This document shows, piece by piece, positions 1-7,022 of a DNA stretch of 20,055 bases. The notes beneath the pieces are model-generated. The model had not been told where the DNA came from. It saw only the letters and a list, made by a program, of their open reading frames with translations, and made no database searches. Location: the IMG/VR virus record IMGVR_UViG_3300037805_000421, positions 1 to 20,055 of that record. One strand, written 5' to 3'. Positions within the stretch are counted from its first letter, which is position 1. Each line of letters opens with the position of its first letter. The position numbers and the translations under genes were made by a program. This stretch comes from a virus.

Positions 1-2923
1 TTCCTCCAGTAGAACCCCCTGTGCTTCCCGAAGGAACACCAGTAGAACCCCCTGTGCTTCCCGAAGGAACACCAGTAGAACCCCCTGTGCTTCCCGAAGG
101 AACACCAGTAGAACCACCCACAACTTGAAGTGCTTCCCATTCTTTTGCGTATCCCAAAATGCCAGCAAGGACATTACCACCACCCAACTGCTTGAAGAAA
201 TCTAAATTTAAAGCCCCTGCAAGATTGCTTACCTCTTGATCGAACTCTTTATAAATAGGGCTTCCCTGCTGCACAACCCCTGCCTCGTATGCCTCTAAAC
301 CATACAACCCCGAATTTGATAAGCTGGTCATTCTCTTTTGCTTTTCAATCGTGCTACCGGCTTCAGGATGAAGGGACAATAAAAGAGCATCTATTATATC
401 TTCAAAGACTTCATCAGATAATTTTTGTAAAGCAACATCAAGACCCTTCTCATCAACCTGGATACTTTTAAAATAAGCTTCAGGTAAGGTCTTTGCTAAG
501 TCAACCCCAGGTATTTTGTTAAGCTCATTAAAAACCCCGTCAAAATAATCAACTACCATCTGAGTTATCTGGTTTTCTTTTTCAGGAGCAAGACCAAGGT
601 TACCAGCCCCGGCAACAAATCCGAATTCGTCTGAATAAATAGTTGTCCCGACCGCTTTTGGATATGTGAACCCTTTTTTACCAAACCCAATAGCAGGAAG
701 TTCTGACCATCCAGGAGCCTGGAACCCTTCAAGGATTCCTTTCATAACCCAACCGGCGAAAGCTGTAAACCCTGCCGTTGCTAAACCGGAAGCCAGACCG
801 CTTGACAAGAAACCTGATCCTGAAGCTGAAGCACTTGCACCAGCCCCCCAACCCCCACCACCGATAATCCCGGCGTTTCCTATTTCAAGACTATAAGCTG
901 TGTTGCCAGCAATTGCAGCACTTGCTGCAGCACCAGAAGTACTGCCACCACCAAGCAAAGACTTAATTAAACCACTTAAACCTCCACCACTACCGCTTCC
1001 CCCTGTCAATCCACCGGTAAGGCTTCCGATCAAACCCCCTGAACCATTGGACCCAAAGATTTGTTTTAACGCCCATTCTGTAGCCATCTGACCCAAAATA
1101 TCAGTAAAGTTTTTGAGCATACTATTTAAAAGGGTTTCCCAGGCATCCCCTATGTCTTTAAAATCCCCTTTTATAATAGCAAAGAAAGAATCAGAAAACG
1201 CCTTGCTCATTCCACTGGAAATAGTATCTGCCATTTTTTGACCATGCTCTGCCCAAGTGGTAGTCTGCTTTTGGGCATCACTCATGCCGATTTTAAAACC
1301 ATCAAAGAAAGTTCCTGTTGCCAAGAGCATATCTTTTTGCCCTTTGATTACAGCAGCATTAACTTTTTCTTGATCTATTATTGTAAGGTTAGATAAGTCT
1401 TTTGTAACCTTATAAGAAGCTTCATGGATTAATTTAAAATCTGCTGCCTTTTTTTCAAGTAACTTTTTTTCTTCTGCAATCGCTAAAATTGTTTCGTTGC
1501 CTACAACCTTACTTAATCCCTGGACAACTTTATAAATGTCCTCATGATTCTTTTTCCAGTTTAAAACACGTTCATCAAGTTTATCTTTTTCAAATTTTAT
1601 TAACGCTTTTTCATCATCAGTAAGTTGTATGATATCTTTTGAAGCATCTTTAATACCATCCGACCATTTGCCAAAATCTAAATAAGAATCATCTTGTGCC
1701 AAGCTTAATGCTTCAGTGGTTGACGTTAAATCTTTTATTCGTGCTTCGGTATCTTTTAAAGCTTTGGTTGATTCCTGAAGGTTATCCAAGACTCTTTTTT
1801 TTGCTGCTGATCCAAAAGTTTTTTCATACCTCTTATCAAGTTCTTCTATCTCATCTCTTAATTTTGTAGCCTGTAATTCTAAAAACCCCAAGTCAGTTTC
1901 AAAAAGCTTAACAGTAGAAACACCATCCAGTATCGCAGTTTTCCAACTTATAAGACCGGTTGAAGCAAGACCCATTGCTTTGGAAATATCAACCATCGCA
2001 TTAAAGAATTTAACACTGAACCCACCGGCTTTAATCAAAGATGTCCCGACAACCAAAAGATTCTTAGAAAATTCTCCAAGCTGATCTATAACAGTTGGAT
2101 TCTGTTTTATCATTTCATTGGTCTGAAAGACCCATTCAGTTACTTCAGGTAAAAGCTTGACCCCGATAGCAGCAGAAATGTCTTCGATATTAGCTTTCAA
2201 CTGCTTCATCTGGTTGGCAAAAGAACCCATTGTTCTCTTTTGATCCCCAATTGCAGCAGCAGAACCTTTTAAGATAAGTTTAAATGCAACCCAGGCTTTA
2301 GTGTTAGCATCCACCATACCTTTACCGTTCCAAAGACCCATGTCCAAAGCAGCTTGCTTTATTACAGTTTCGTTTAAAACGACCCCGTATTTTTTCATGG
2401 TTTCAAAGTTACCAACCAAAGCACTCTGAATATCAAGCATTACCGTTGCCGTTGGCAAATTATTAAATGACCCCAAATCAGCAGCAAGCTTTACAACTTC
2501 ATTTGACATTTTAAGGGCTTCATCGGAAGCCATGCCCATTGGAACCAATAAGTCTTGAATACTGGAAAGATAAAGTTTTGATTCCTTTGTTGACATTGCA
2601 TAAGAATCAACAAGGACTTTTGCCATTTTTTCAGCTTCTTTTCTATTGCTTTCAAAAACAACATTGAATTTACCTGTTGTTTCTTCCAGGTCACTTGCTG
2701 CTTTTATGGCTTTGCCCATCCCAACTGCAGCAGTAGTACCAAAAGCAACCAAAGCAACTGACGTTATGCCAAGGGCTTTTTTAACGCTTGCCGTGTCAAG
2801 AGCAAGGCTTTTCATGCCCTTTGAAGCTTTAGTGGTACTCTTGTCTATATTATCACCAAACTTCTTAACCTTTAAAGAACCTTTATCATCAACAACTAAT
2901 TCTAATTTTAATGTCTTAGCCAT
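1..2923 (-). CDS. Tail tape measure protein (partial, C-terminus beyond the window)
   Basis: An open frame of 974 codons starts at ATG 2923 and runs off the left edge without a stop. In siphophages this protein sits inside the tail tube, sets tail length and helps DNA delivery. Seen: a lysine-rich start (MAKTLKLELV), a hydrophobic Ala/Gly/Val stretch near residues 45-65, a helical middle rich in Lys/Glu/Gln with coiled-coil character, then a Gly/Ser/Ala-rich hydrophobic part at about residues 610-710 (antisense to 790-1090). It ends in the window in an 11-residue Gly/Ser/Thr repeat. Length, order after the chaperone pair and composition fit the family. I saw no clear transglycosylase or peptidase motif. 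The start overlaps the end of the frameshifted chaperone frame by 8 bases, which suggests coupling. Confidence 0.9.
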   Translation of the reverse strand, partial: MAKTLKLELVVDDKGSLKVKKFGDNIDKSTTKASKGMKSLALDTASVKKALGITSVALVAFGTTAAVGMGKAIKAASDLEETTGKFNVVFESNRKEAEKMAKVLVDSYAMSTKESKLYLSSIQDLLVPMGMASDEALKMSNEVVKLAADLGSFNNLPTATVMLDIQSALVGNFETMKKYGVVLNETVIKQAALDMGLWNGKGMVDANTKAWVAFKLILKGSAAAIGDQKRTMGSFANQMKQLKANIEDISAAIGVKLLPEVTEWVFQTNEMIKQNPTVIDQLGEFSKNLLVVGTSLIKAGGFSVKFFNAMVDISKAMGLASTGLISWKTAILDGVSTVKLFETDLGFLELQATKLRDEIEELDKRYEKTFGSAAKKRVLDNLQESTKALKDTEARIKDLTSTTEALSLAQDDSYLDFGKWSDGIKDASKDIIQLTDDEKALIKFEKDKLDERVLNWKKNHEDIYKVVQGLSKVVGNETILAIAEEKKLLEKKAADFKLIHEASYKVTKDLSNLTIIDQEKVNAAVIKGQKDMLLATGTFFDGFKIGMSDAQKQTTTWAEHGQKMADTISSGMSKAFSDSFFAIIKGDFKDIGDAWETLLNSMLKNFTDILGQMATEWALKQIFGSNGSGGLIGSLTGGLTGGSGSGGGLSGLIKSLLGGGSTSGAAASAAIAGNTAYSLEIGNAGIIGGGGWGAGASASASGSGFLSSGLASGLATAGFTAFAGWVMKGILEGFQAPGWSELPAIGFGKKGFTYPKAVGTTIYSDEFGFVAGAGNLGLAPEKENQITQMVVDYFDGVFNELNKIPGVDLAKTLPEAYFKSIQVDEKGLDVALQKLSDEVFEDIIDALLLSLHPEAGSTIEKQKRMTSLSNSGLYGLEAYEAGVVQQGSPIYKEFDQEVSNLAGALNLDFFKQLGGGNVLAGILGYAKEWEALQVVGGSTGVPSGSTGGSTGVPSGSTGGSTGVPSGSTGGSTGG
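6..116 (-). repeat. 33-bp perfect tandem repeat in the tape measure gene
   Basis: Three identical 33-bp units occupy 6-38, 39-71 and 72-104, and a partial copy follows at 105-116. Each unit encodes 11 residues, GVPSGSTGGST, in the tape measure frame, so copy number can change without a frameshift. The tract abuts the window edge and positions 1-5 already differ from the unit, so this end of the array may be near. Confidence 0.95.
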
Positions 2924-3260
2924 TTTGAATCTCTTTTATCTTCAGTATAACGATATTGATTTTTTCCCAAAACAAGGGACGTTGATCTGCTTCAATTTGA
3001 AAGTCGTTTAAAATATTTGTAATCAGTGTCATATTGAAACCGCTTGAAGGGTGGTGGAACCCTGGCAAAATCTTGCCAAATAAATAATAGAAGTCAGAAT
3101 TCGATTCGTCCAGAAATTCCACCACCCCCCTTTTACACTTTTTAACATACGGTTCACCCTTGCACTTAACTTTTACAAAACCGTCTTTAACCGCTATTCT
3201 ACATTTTCGGCAAGATGAACTTCCTTTGCCGAACTTCCATCCTGCCCATGCTGCAAATTT
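2916..3260 (-). CDS. T-like extension of the tail assembly chaperone, made by -1 frameshift
   Basis: This frame is -1 relative to the upstream chaperone gene and is open from just after a TGA at 3263-3261 to a TAA at 2918-2916. Before GTG 3125 it has no ATG, GTG or TTG codon, yet the part from 3260 to 3125 looks coding: it has Cys at 3212, 3203, 3164 and 3137 (C-x2-C-x12-C-x8-C) and continues smoothly into the downstream part. This is the layout of lambda G and G-T, where a -1 slip yields a long chaperone that recruits the tape measure protein to the tail tube subunit. After slipping at AAATTTG the fusion would have 111 residues from the first frame plus 112 from this one. The GTG at 3125 alone would give a 69-residue product, which I think is not the main one. 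Confidence 0.8.
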   Translation of the reverse strand, partial: KFAAWAGWKFGKGSSSCRKCRIAVKDGFVKVKCKGEPYVKKCKRGVVEFLDESNSDFYYLFGKILPGFHHPSSGFNMTLITNILNDFQIEADQRPLFWEKINIVILKIKEIQNG

Positions 3261-3586
3261 TCAAGTTCGCCTTTAATAATAGACTCAAACCCGACATTCC
3301 ATGAATACACAAAACCGGCAATACCACCCAAATTATAATCAAAGACCCTTTCTTTTGTTTCTTTTGTGCATTTTAATTCTTTGTCATTGCTATCAACAAT
3401 CTTTCGCCAGTTCTCAACAGAGTACATAAAAATGCTTTTACGCTGTTCCCCTGGAACTGTTAAAGACTGATCTACCGACATGATAAAATCGTTCCTGCCT
3501 ATCGGATAAGGTCTTAAAAACAATTCGCAATCTTCATACTTAACCCATCTTGCCTTGTACGTTTCCCTTGACATTTGTAACTTCAT
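3194..3586 (-). CDS. Tail assembly chaperone (G-like)
   Basis: This 130-residue protein lies between the tail tube genes and the tape measure gene, which is the usual place for the lambda gpG-type tail assembly chaperone. The family holds the tape measure protein soluble during tail assembly. The protein is charged and soluble, with no membrane segment or signal peptide. It starts at ATG 3586 behind AAAGGG at a good spacing. The last 19 codons overlap the -1 frame that encodes the T-like extension, with the slippery heptamer at 3260-3254. Assignment rests on position, size and the overlapping -1 frame rather than on a diagnostic motif. Confidence 0.8.
   Translation of the reverse strand: MKLQMSRETYKARWVKYEDCELFLRPYPIGRNDFIMSVDQSLTVPGEQRKSIFMYSVENWRKIVDSNDKELKCTKETKERVFDYNLGGIAGFVYSWNVGFESIIKGELENLQHGQDGSSAKEVHLAENVE
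3254..3260 (-). promoter_or_regulatory. Candidate -1 ribosomal slippery heptamer AAATTTG
   Basis: On the minus strand the heptamer reads A AAT TTG in the frame of the upstream chaperone gene, which is the canonical X XXY YYZ form. Re-pairing one base back gives AAA TTT, then GCA in the new frame. A TGA in the -1 frame lies directly before it and the zero-frame stop is 58 bases further on, so the shift must happen in this short interval. Confidence 0.75.
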
Positions 3587-3603
3587 GTCAAACCCTTTCG
3601 CTA

Positions 3604-4482
3604 TTAAACATTAGCTGTAAATGATGGAGTCCCATCAATAGTAAAATCAAGTGTTTCTTTTACGTTATCCCCAACTGATCCTGCAACAGCATCACCAGAA
3701 AACAAAACCCAACAATTAAAATGATCCCCTGTCTGGTCCTGGTCTGGATCGTAATTAAAGAGTTGCAAAAAGAAGAACTCTTTATTCGTAATGCCGTCAA
3801 TCATTGAATCAGAACCGATAAAAAAGCTTGATGCACTCCCCGTTCCTGATCCTTGACCTACTGTATTGTGTTTCCACTTCTGACCCATGTAAGACTGATC
3901 TGCCAAATCAAGAGTGATATTAAAAGACCAATCGGTAAGATACCCAACCTTTTCCAAACCAGACGTTTCAATTTGTCCGAGGTTCCCTGCAACCGTTACA
4001 GTTCCAACATTGCCTGTAAAATAAGCAGTGCCGGTTGTATAATCAATTCTTAAAACTGTTTTCCCGCCATCATCAGTAAAAACCGGTGGATTATTAGGGT
4101 CAAGAATCCTTTTGGTTGTGTCGGTTATCTGAGCCGAAGCACCGGAAGCAGTGCAAGGTTCTGCAAACAAGTTCCCAACCGTCCATTCATCCAATAACGT
4201 ATGACCTGTTGTTGCAGCAAAAGTAATTGTCTGAGTGTCGGAAAGGGCTTGTGCTGCTCCGGTAATCGCAACCGTTGCAGTATACGCACCCCCGTCTTTT
4301 CTCCATTTAAAAGTATCCGGGGTTCCCTCTGCATCAATCTCAACCTCAAAGAAAGCAGAGTCAGCAGCAGAATAAGCGGTTCCCCAGGTAACATCATTAA
4401 GCCCTGCCCCTGAGAAACCGTTCGGTCTGAGTCTATATATTGCCCCATGTCTGCCATGTTGCGGTGTTGTCGGTGAAGCCAT
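3604..4482 (-). CDS. Large tail tube protein paralog with inserted domain
   Basis: This 292-residue protein is a paralog of the 137-residue protein encoded just upstream. Both have HGR at residues 9-11. Both also share a DWS-x-N block (residue 184 here, 27 there), W-K-x-N-x-VGQG after it, and an SVGD...DFT-x-DG C-terminus. Between HGR and DWS this copy carries about 160 extra residues with a beta-rich, Thr/Gly-rich composition (for example FFEVEIDAEGTPDTFKWRK and TVTVAGNLGQ). I infer a tail tube or tube-decorating subunit with an inserted domain that may project outward. The order of tail terminator, tube and chaperone supports a tail tube role. Which paralog forms most of the tube cannot be told from the sequence. 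Confidence 0.8.
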   Translation of the reverse strand: MASPTTPQHGRHGAIYRLRPNGFSGAGLNDVTWGTAYSAADSAFFEVEIDAEGTPDTFKWRKDGGAYTATVAITGAAQALSDTQTITFAATTGHTLLDEWTVGNLFAEPCTASGASAQITDTTKRILDPNNPPVFTDDGGKTVLRIDYTTGTAYFTGNVGTVTVAGNLGQIETSGLEKVGYLTDWSFNITLDLADQSYMGQKWKHNTVGQGSGTGSASSFFIGSDSMIDGITNKEFFFLQLFNYDPDQDQTGDHFNCWVLFSGDAVAGSVGDNVKETLDFTIDGTPSFTANV

Positions 4483-4494
4483 TATTCACCCCCC

Positions 4495-4908
4495 TTATGC
4501 TACAGTGAGAGCCAATGCCCCGTCACCTGTAAAATCAAAGGAACAATTAACAGTGTCACCCACGCTTGCACTTGTGGCAAATCCATTCAAAAAGATATTC
4601 CCTGAGAAATAGTCCCCAGTATCTTCAAGCATAAATTTAAGGTCTGTAATTTTTGTTCCTGGTGAAGCAGTGATAATGTTATCAAGCAATGCTTTCTGTT
4701 CAGTATTACCGGCAACAAAATGGAAAGTCATTGATCCATTCCAACCACCCTGACCAACTACGTTTTCTTTCCATGCCTGACCCTGCCTTGAAGCATCACT
4801 TAAATCAATACTGGCATTAATTGACCAATCCACTGAATAATCAATTAATGACCCACCATCGTCAATCCTGCAAACTCTGCCGTGAATTGGTGCTGTGTTC
4901 CCTGCCAT
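4495..4908 (-). CDS. Tail tube protein (short paralog)
   Basis: This 137-residue protein sits where siphophages encode the major tail protein that polymerises into the tail tube. It starts at ATG 4908 behind GGAG from the end of the upstream small gene. It has a beta-rich pattern, with SVDWSINASIDLSD at about residues 25-38 and WKENVVGQGGWNGSMTFHF after it. The C-terminal segment (SVGDTVNCSFDFTGDG) also occurs in the larger neighbour. This compact form is probably the basic tube subunit and the neighbour the derived copy, but that direction is inferred from size alone. Confidence 0.8.
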   Translation of the reverse strand: MAGNTAPIHGRVCRIDDGGSLIDYSVDWSINASIDLSDASRQGQAWKENVVGQGGWNGSMTFHFVAGNTEQKALLDNIITASPGTKITDLKFMLEDTGDYFSGNIFLNGFATSASVGDTVNCSFDFTGDGALALTVA

Positions 4909-4911
4909 TTT

Positions 4912-5082
4912 TTACTTCTCCTTTTTCTTGGTTTTCTTGACCCTTGTGGCAACAACTTTACCGTTAAGATCAATTACATTAAAAAGAACATCAGGGCAAT
5001 TAATACAGCTTGCCTGACATTCATTTACCTTTTTACATTTTTTGCTACAACTTAATTTAAATAAACCACGATAACTTTTCAT
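4912..5082 (-). CDS. Small Cys-rich protein in the tail operon
   Basis: This 56-residue frame fills the gap between the tail terminator and tail tube genes. Its ATG at 5082 overlaps the upstream TGA as ATGA, which argues for translation by coupling. It stops 3 bases before the next start. Cys residues at 12, 16, 22, 26 and 29 (C-x3-C-x5-C-x3-C-x2-C) suggest a small metal-binding fold, and the last ten residues are mostly Lys. I do not recognise the family. A role as a small zinc-binding tail assembly factor is possible but unproven. Confidence 0.65.
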   Translation of the reverse strand: MKSYRGLFKLSCSKKCKKVNECQASCINCPDVLFNVIDLNGKVVATRVKKTKKKEK

Positions 5083-5525
5083 ATATCCCCCATGTCATAA
5101 AAATATCTTACGTCAACAACCATGTCAAAGATACCATGATTATTATCTGCACCACCCTCAAAAAAAACAGTGTCCCTGATAAAAGTATCATTCCTGTAAG
5201 AATTATATGTTGCGTTAGTCAAAACAGCTTCAACATCTGCTGCAAACTTATCCAAAGCATCATAATCGTTATTTCTGGCATCCACTTTTACAAAGCCCCA
5301 AACGTGCAGGACAAGGATACTTTGTGAGCCTGTCTGGTAATCATCGACCCTGTTATTTCGTTCCTTCCATAAAGCAATCCCGGGCATCTTTCCCTGCATA
5401 TCCTGTAAGTCCCGTATGCCCCTCATTATCGTATCTATATTTGTCTGATACCCTTTTGCAACCGTAATGTTTGCAAGCGTGGCAAGAATAGAGTTTATAA
5501 TAGTATTCTGTAATGATATGGTCAT
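5079..5525 (-). CDS. Tail terminator / tail completion protein
   Basis: This 148-residue protein follows the gp10-like gene and precedes the tail tube genes, the position of the lambda gpU or SPP1 gp17 type protein that caps the tail tube and joins it to the head. Content fits: helical start (ISLQNTIINSILATLAN), a strand with LVLHVWGFVKVDARN, then DKFAADVEAVLTN and a final beta segment FDMVVDVRYFYDMGDI. I chose ATG 5525 over the TTG nine bases upstream because AAAGGG sits nine bases before the ATG and directly abuts the TTG. With this start the gene overlaps the upstream stop as ATGA. Confidence 0.75.
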   Translation of the reverse strand: MTISLQNTIINSILATLANITVAKGYQTNIDTIMRGIRDLQDMQGKMPGIALWKERNNRVDDYQTGSQSILVLHVWGFVKVDARNNDYDALDKFAADVEAVLTNATYNSYRNDTFIRDTVFFEGGADNNHGIFDMVVDVRYFYDMGDI

Positions 5526-5914
5526 TTGTCCCAACCCTTTTGAACTGATTCAAATATTAGCTTCTCAAACCGGTCAACTCCTGAAATAAGCCCCGGATAC
5601 ATGAAAGATCGTTTTTTAATTTTAATTGGATACCCTCTTGGATGAATGGTTCCCCCAAACTCGTGAACAGGAGCATAAATACTTGAGGACTTCATGGTCC
5701 CCACAAGAGAGTCTTGTCTTTCCTTTACAGAGTACGTTAAGCTTCGTTTTAAAGCCCCTGTCTTGGTTGCAAGGCGTTTATCACTCATGCCTGACATAAA
5801 GCGATTTTTAGTAGTGGTCCTGGCTTCCTTCATATACTTTTGCATAGGAGAAAGAAACATATCTGTAAAGTTATCCGGCAACTTAGGTTTTTTTATTTTA
5901 AAACTAAAGTCCAT
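5522..5914 (-). CDS. HK97 gp10-like head-tail joining protein
   Basis: This 130-residue basic protein matches the HK97 gp10 family in size, place and pattern. It has an Arg/Lys-rich N-terminal helix region, TKTGALKRSLTYSVK near residues 51-65, and YAPVHEFGGTIHPRGYP near residues 80-96; the YAP-x-x-HEFGG segment is typical of the family. It ends in a helix. These proteins act at the head-tail interface or in tail completion. The gene overlaps both neighbours: its start lies within the end of the connector gene and its stop forms ATGA with the terminator start. Confidence 0.88.
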   Translation of the reverse strand: MDFSFKIKKPKLPDNFTDMFLSPMQKYMKEARTTTKNRFMSGMSDKRLATKTGALKRSLTYSVKERQDSLVGTMKSSSIYAPVHEFGGTIHPRGYPIKIKKRSFMYPGLISGVDRFEKLIFESVQKGWDK

Positions 5915-6734
5915 GCTTCATGTTCCTTTTAGCCATTGCCATGAATTCCGGTAAAAGATTATCTGTCAATTTTGTAAATGCCATTGTACCACCATCAGGA
6001 CCAAAGTTTTTAGAACTCGTCCCCCATTCCCTTCCTTGTGCCTGAGTGAACCAGAAGCATCCTTGTCTGACTAATAATTGTTTTAACCAGGCAGGGACAT
6101 TTGCATCAGTGTACCCTGCTGTATAATCTATAATAACAGTTTGATAAGAATCCTTTATTTTAAAGTTCGGATAAACAATCCCGGCTTCCTTATCTAAAGT
6201 GTATTTGTTTAAGTAAATTTCAGGAATGTTTAAATAAATCTCTGCTGAATCAATACAGCTTGCAGGAAACATTGTTAATATCTCTGAAGATTTAAAATCA
6301 CCATATCCTGATACTGTTGTTGCTGCCCAATTCGATCCCAAAGCGTTCACTGCAGCAACCACTGCTGTCACTGTTGTATTGGCAACCCAGGTTACGGTAA
6401 CGTCCGGTGTTCCACTATCTAATACAAGGCTTAAACCTGTTGAAAGAACTTCACAAGTTGCTGTGGATTCGGTTCCGGTGTTCTCAATCGTCATAACCCC
6501 CGTTGTACCAACCCCTACCCTGGAAATAGCACTTATAGGATAATTCTTTGTTCTAAAGAAAGAGAACCCATACCCGTCAACATATTCAGCATAAGTTGTT
6601 GAAGCCCAAGTCCTATTGGTTATCATGTCCCAAATAGACATAACAGAGGTTGCCAATATAGTTAACAAAGCATCATCCGTTGCCCCTGATATTCCAAGTT
6701 CTGTTTTTAAGTCTGTTTTATCTATAAAAGCCAT
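5904..6734 (-). CDS. Head-tail connector protein, gp6-like, with inserted domain
   Basis: The first 70 residues (IDKTDLKTELGISGATDDALLTILATSVMSIWDMITNRTW...) and the last 80 (PNFKIKDSYQTVIIDYTAGY, then PAWLKQLLVRQGCFWF) fit the gp6-like connector family that forms a ring below the portal. The usual family length is about 100-200 residues; this protein has 276. The extra part is a Thr/Val/Ser-rich beta region at about residues 73-155, which looks like an inserted domain. I chose ATG 6734 over the TTG six bases upstream because AGGA lies six bases before the ATG. Its end overlaps the gp10-like gene by 11 bases. Confidence 0.8.
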   Translation of the reverse strand: MAFIDKTDLKTELGISGATDDALLTILATSVMSIWDMITNRTWASTTYAEYVDGYGFSFFRTKNYPISAISRVGVGTTGVMTIENTGTESTATCEVLSTGLSLVLDSGTPDVTVTWVANTTVTAVVAAVNALGSNWAATTVSGYGDFKSSEILTMFPASCIDSAEIYLNIPEIYLNKYTLDKEAGIVYPNFKIKDSYQTVIIDYTAGYTDANVPAWLKQLLVRQGCFWFTQAQGREWGTSSKNFGPDGGTMAFTKLTDNLLPEFMAMAKRNMKHGL

Positions 6735-6837
6735 GTTCAATCCTTGTCTGTGTGTTCATACCAACTTTGAAAGCTAACCAAATTTGAGTTTGTCCCTGAT
6801 ATAAATTCTCTTAAATAAATAGTATTCTGTTTTAATA

Positions 6838-6984
6838 TTATTCAATGGTTCCCTGGCAAAAGACACAAATGTTTCCTGCACCGGCTGTTCCCGCTAAAAT
6901 TTCTTCGGTCCCTGAAGCATCGGCACTTACCGCATTTTTAATAAACCCTACCGTTGCCTGTGGACTCGTAACTGTAATTGCCAT
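6838..6984 (-). CDS. Small hypothetical structural-region protein (48 aa)
   Basis: The frame starts at ATG 6984 behind GAGG with six to seven bases spacing and encodes 48 residues: MAITVTSPQATVGFIKNAV, then an acidic/Gly segment, and CVFCQGTIE at the end. The start signal and the placement between two structural genes support a real gene. The CVFC pair could bind metal or form a disulfide. The same frame reopens after three stops and runs on for about 30 codons, so this may be a truncated copy of a longer protein. I do not recognise it. Confidence 0.5.
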   Translation of the reverse strand: MAITVTSPQATVGFIKNAVSADASGTEEILAGTAGAGNICVFCQGTIE

Positions 6985-6997
6985 GCTTTACCTCATA

Positions 6998-7014
6998 AGG
7001 GGCTTTTACACCCC
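6998..7014 (-). repeat. Intercistronic hairpin, copy 1
   Basis: The plus strand reads GGGGCTTTTACACCCCC, a GC stem of four or five pairs with an eight-base loop. The same 17 bases occur at 7798-7814, in the same place relative to a stop codon and the next ribosome binding site. There is no T-run after the stem on the minus strand, so it is not a standard intrinsic terminator. Confidence 0.7.
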
Positions 7015-7022
7015 CGTTAAAA

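Noticed and set aside
1-116. Tandem repeats as a CRISPR array
   Set aside because: The units are contiguous with no spacers and are in frame within a long coding region.
666-1091. Pro/Ala-rich open frames on the plus strand
   Set aside because: They are antisense to the Gly/Ser/Ala-rich part of the tape measure gene; GC-rich Gly and Ala codons read backwards give Pro and Ala. No ribosome site supports them.
2646-3011. 121-residue plus-strand frame
   Set aside because: It is antisense to the tape measure start and the chaperone extension, both of which have family support; it lacks any context.
2916-3125. Stand-alone 69-residue gene starting at GTG 3125
   Set aside because: The frame is open and coding-like well upstream of the GTG, with no ribosome site at the GTG; expression by -1 frameshift explains the whole segment better.
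4125-4457. 110-residue minus-strand frame inside the large tail tube paralog
   Set aside because: It is out of frame with a gene that shows clear paralogy to its neighbour; its Leu/Arg-rich composition is that of a shadow frame.
6780-6810. ENLYQGQ-like residues in an open stretch, resembling a protease site tag
   Set aside because: The stretch follows stop codons and the motif does not match the true TEV site; it is a coincidence.
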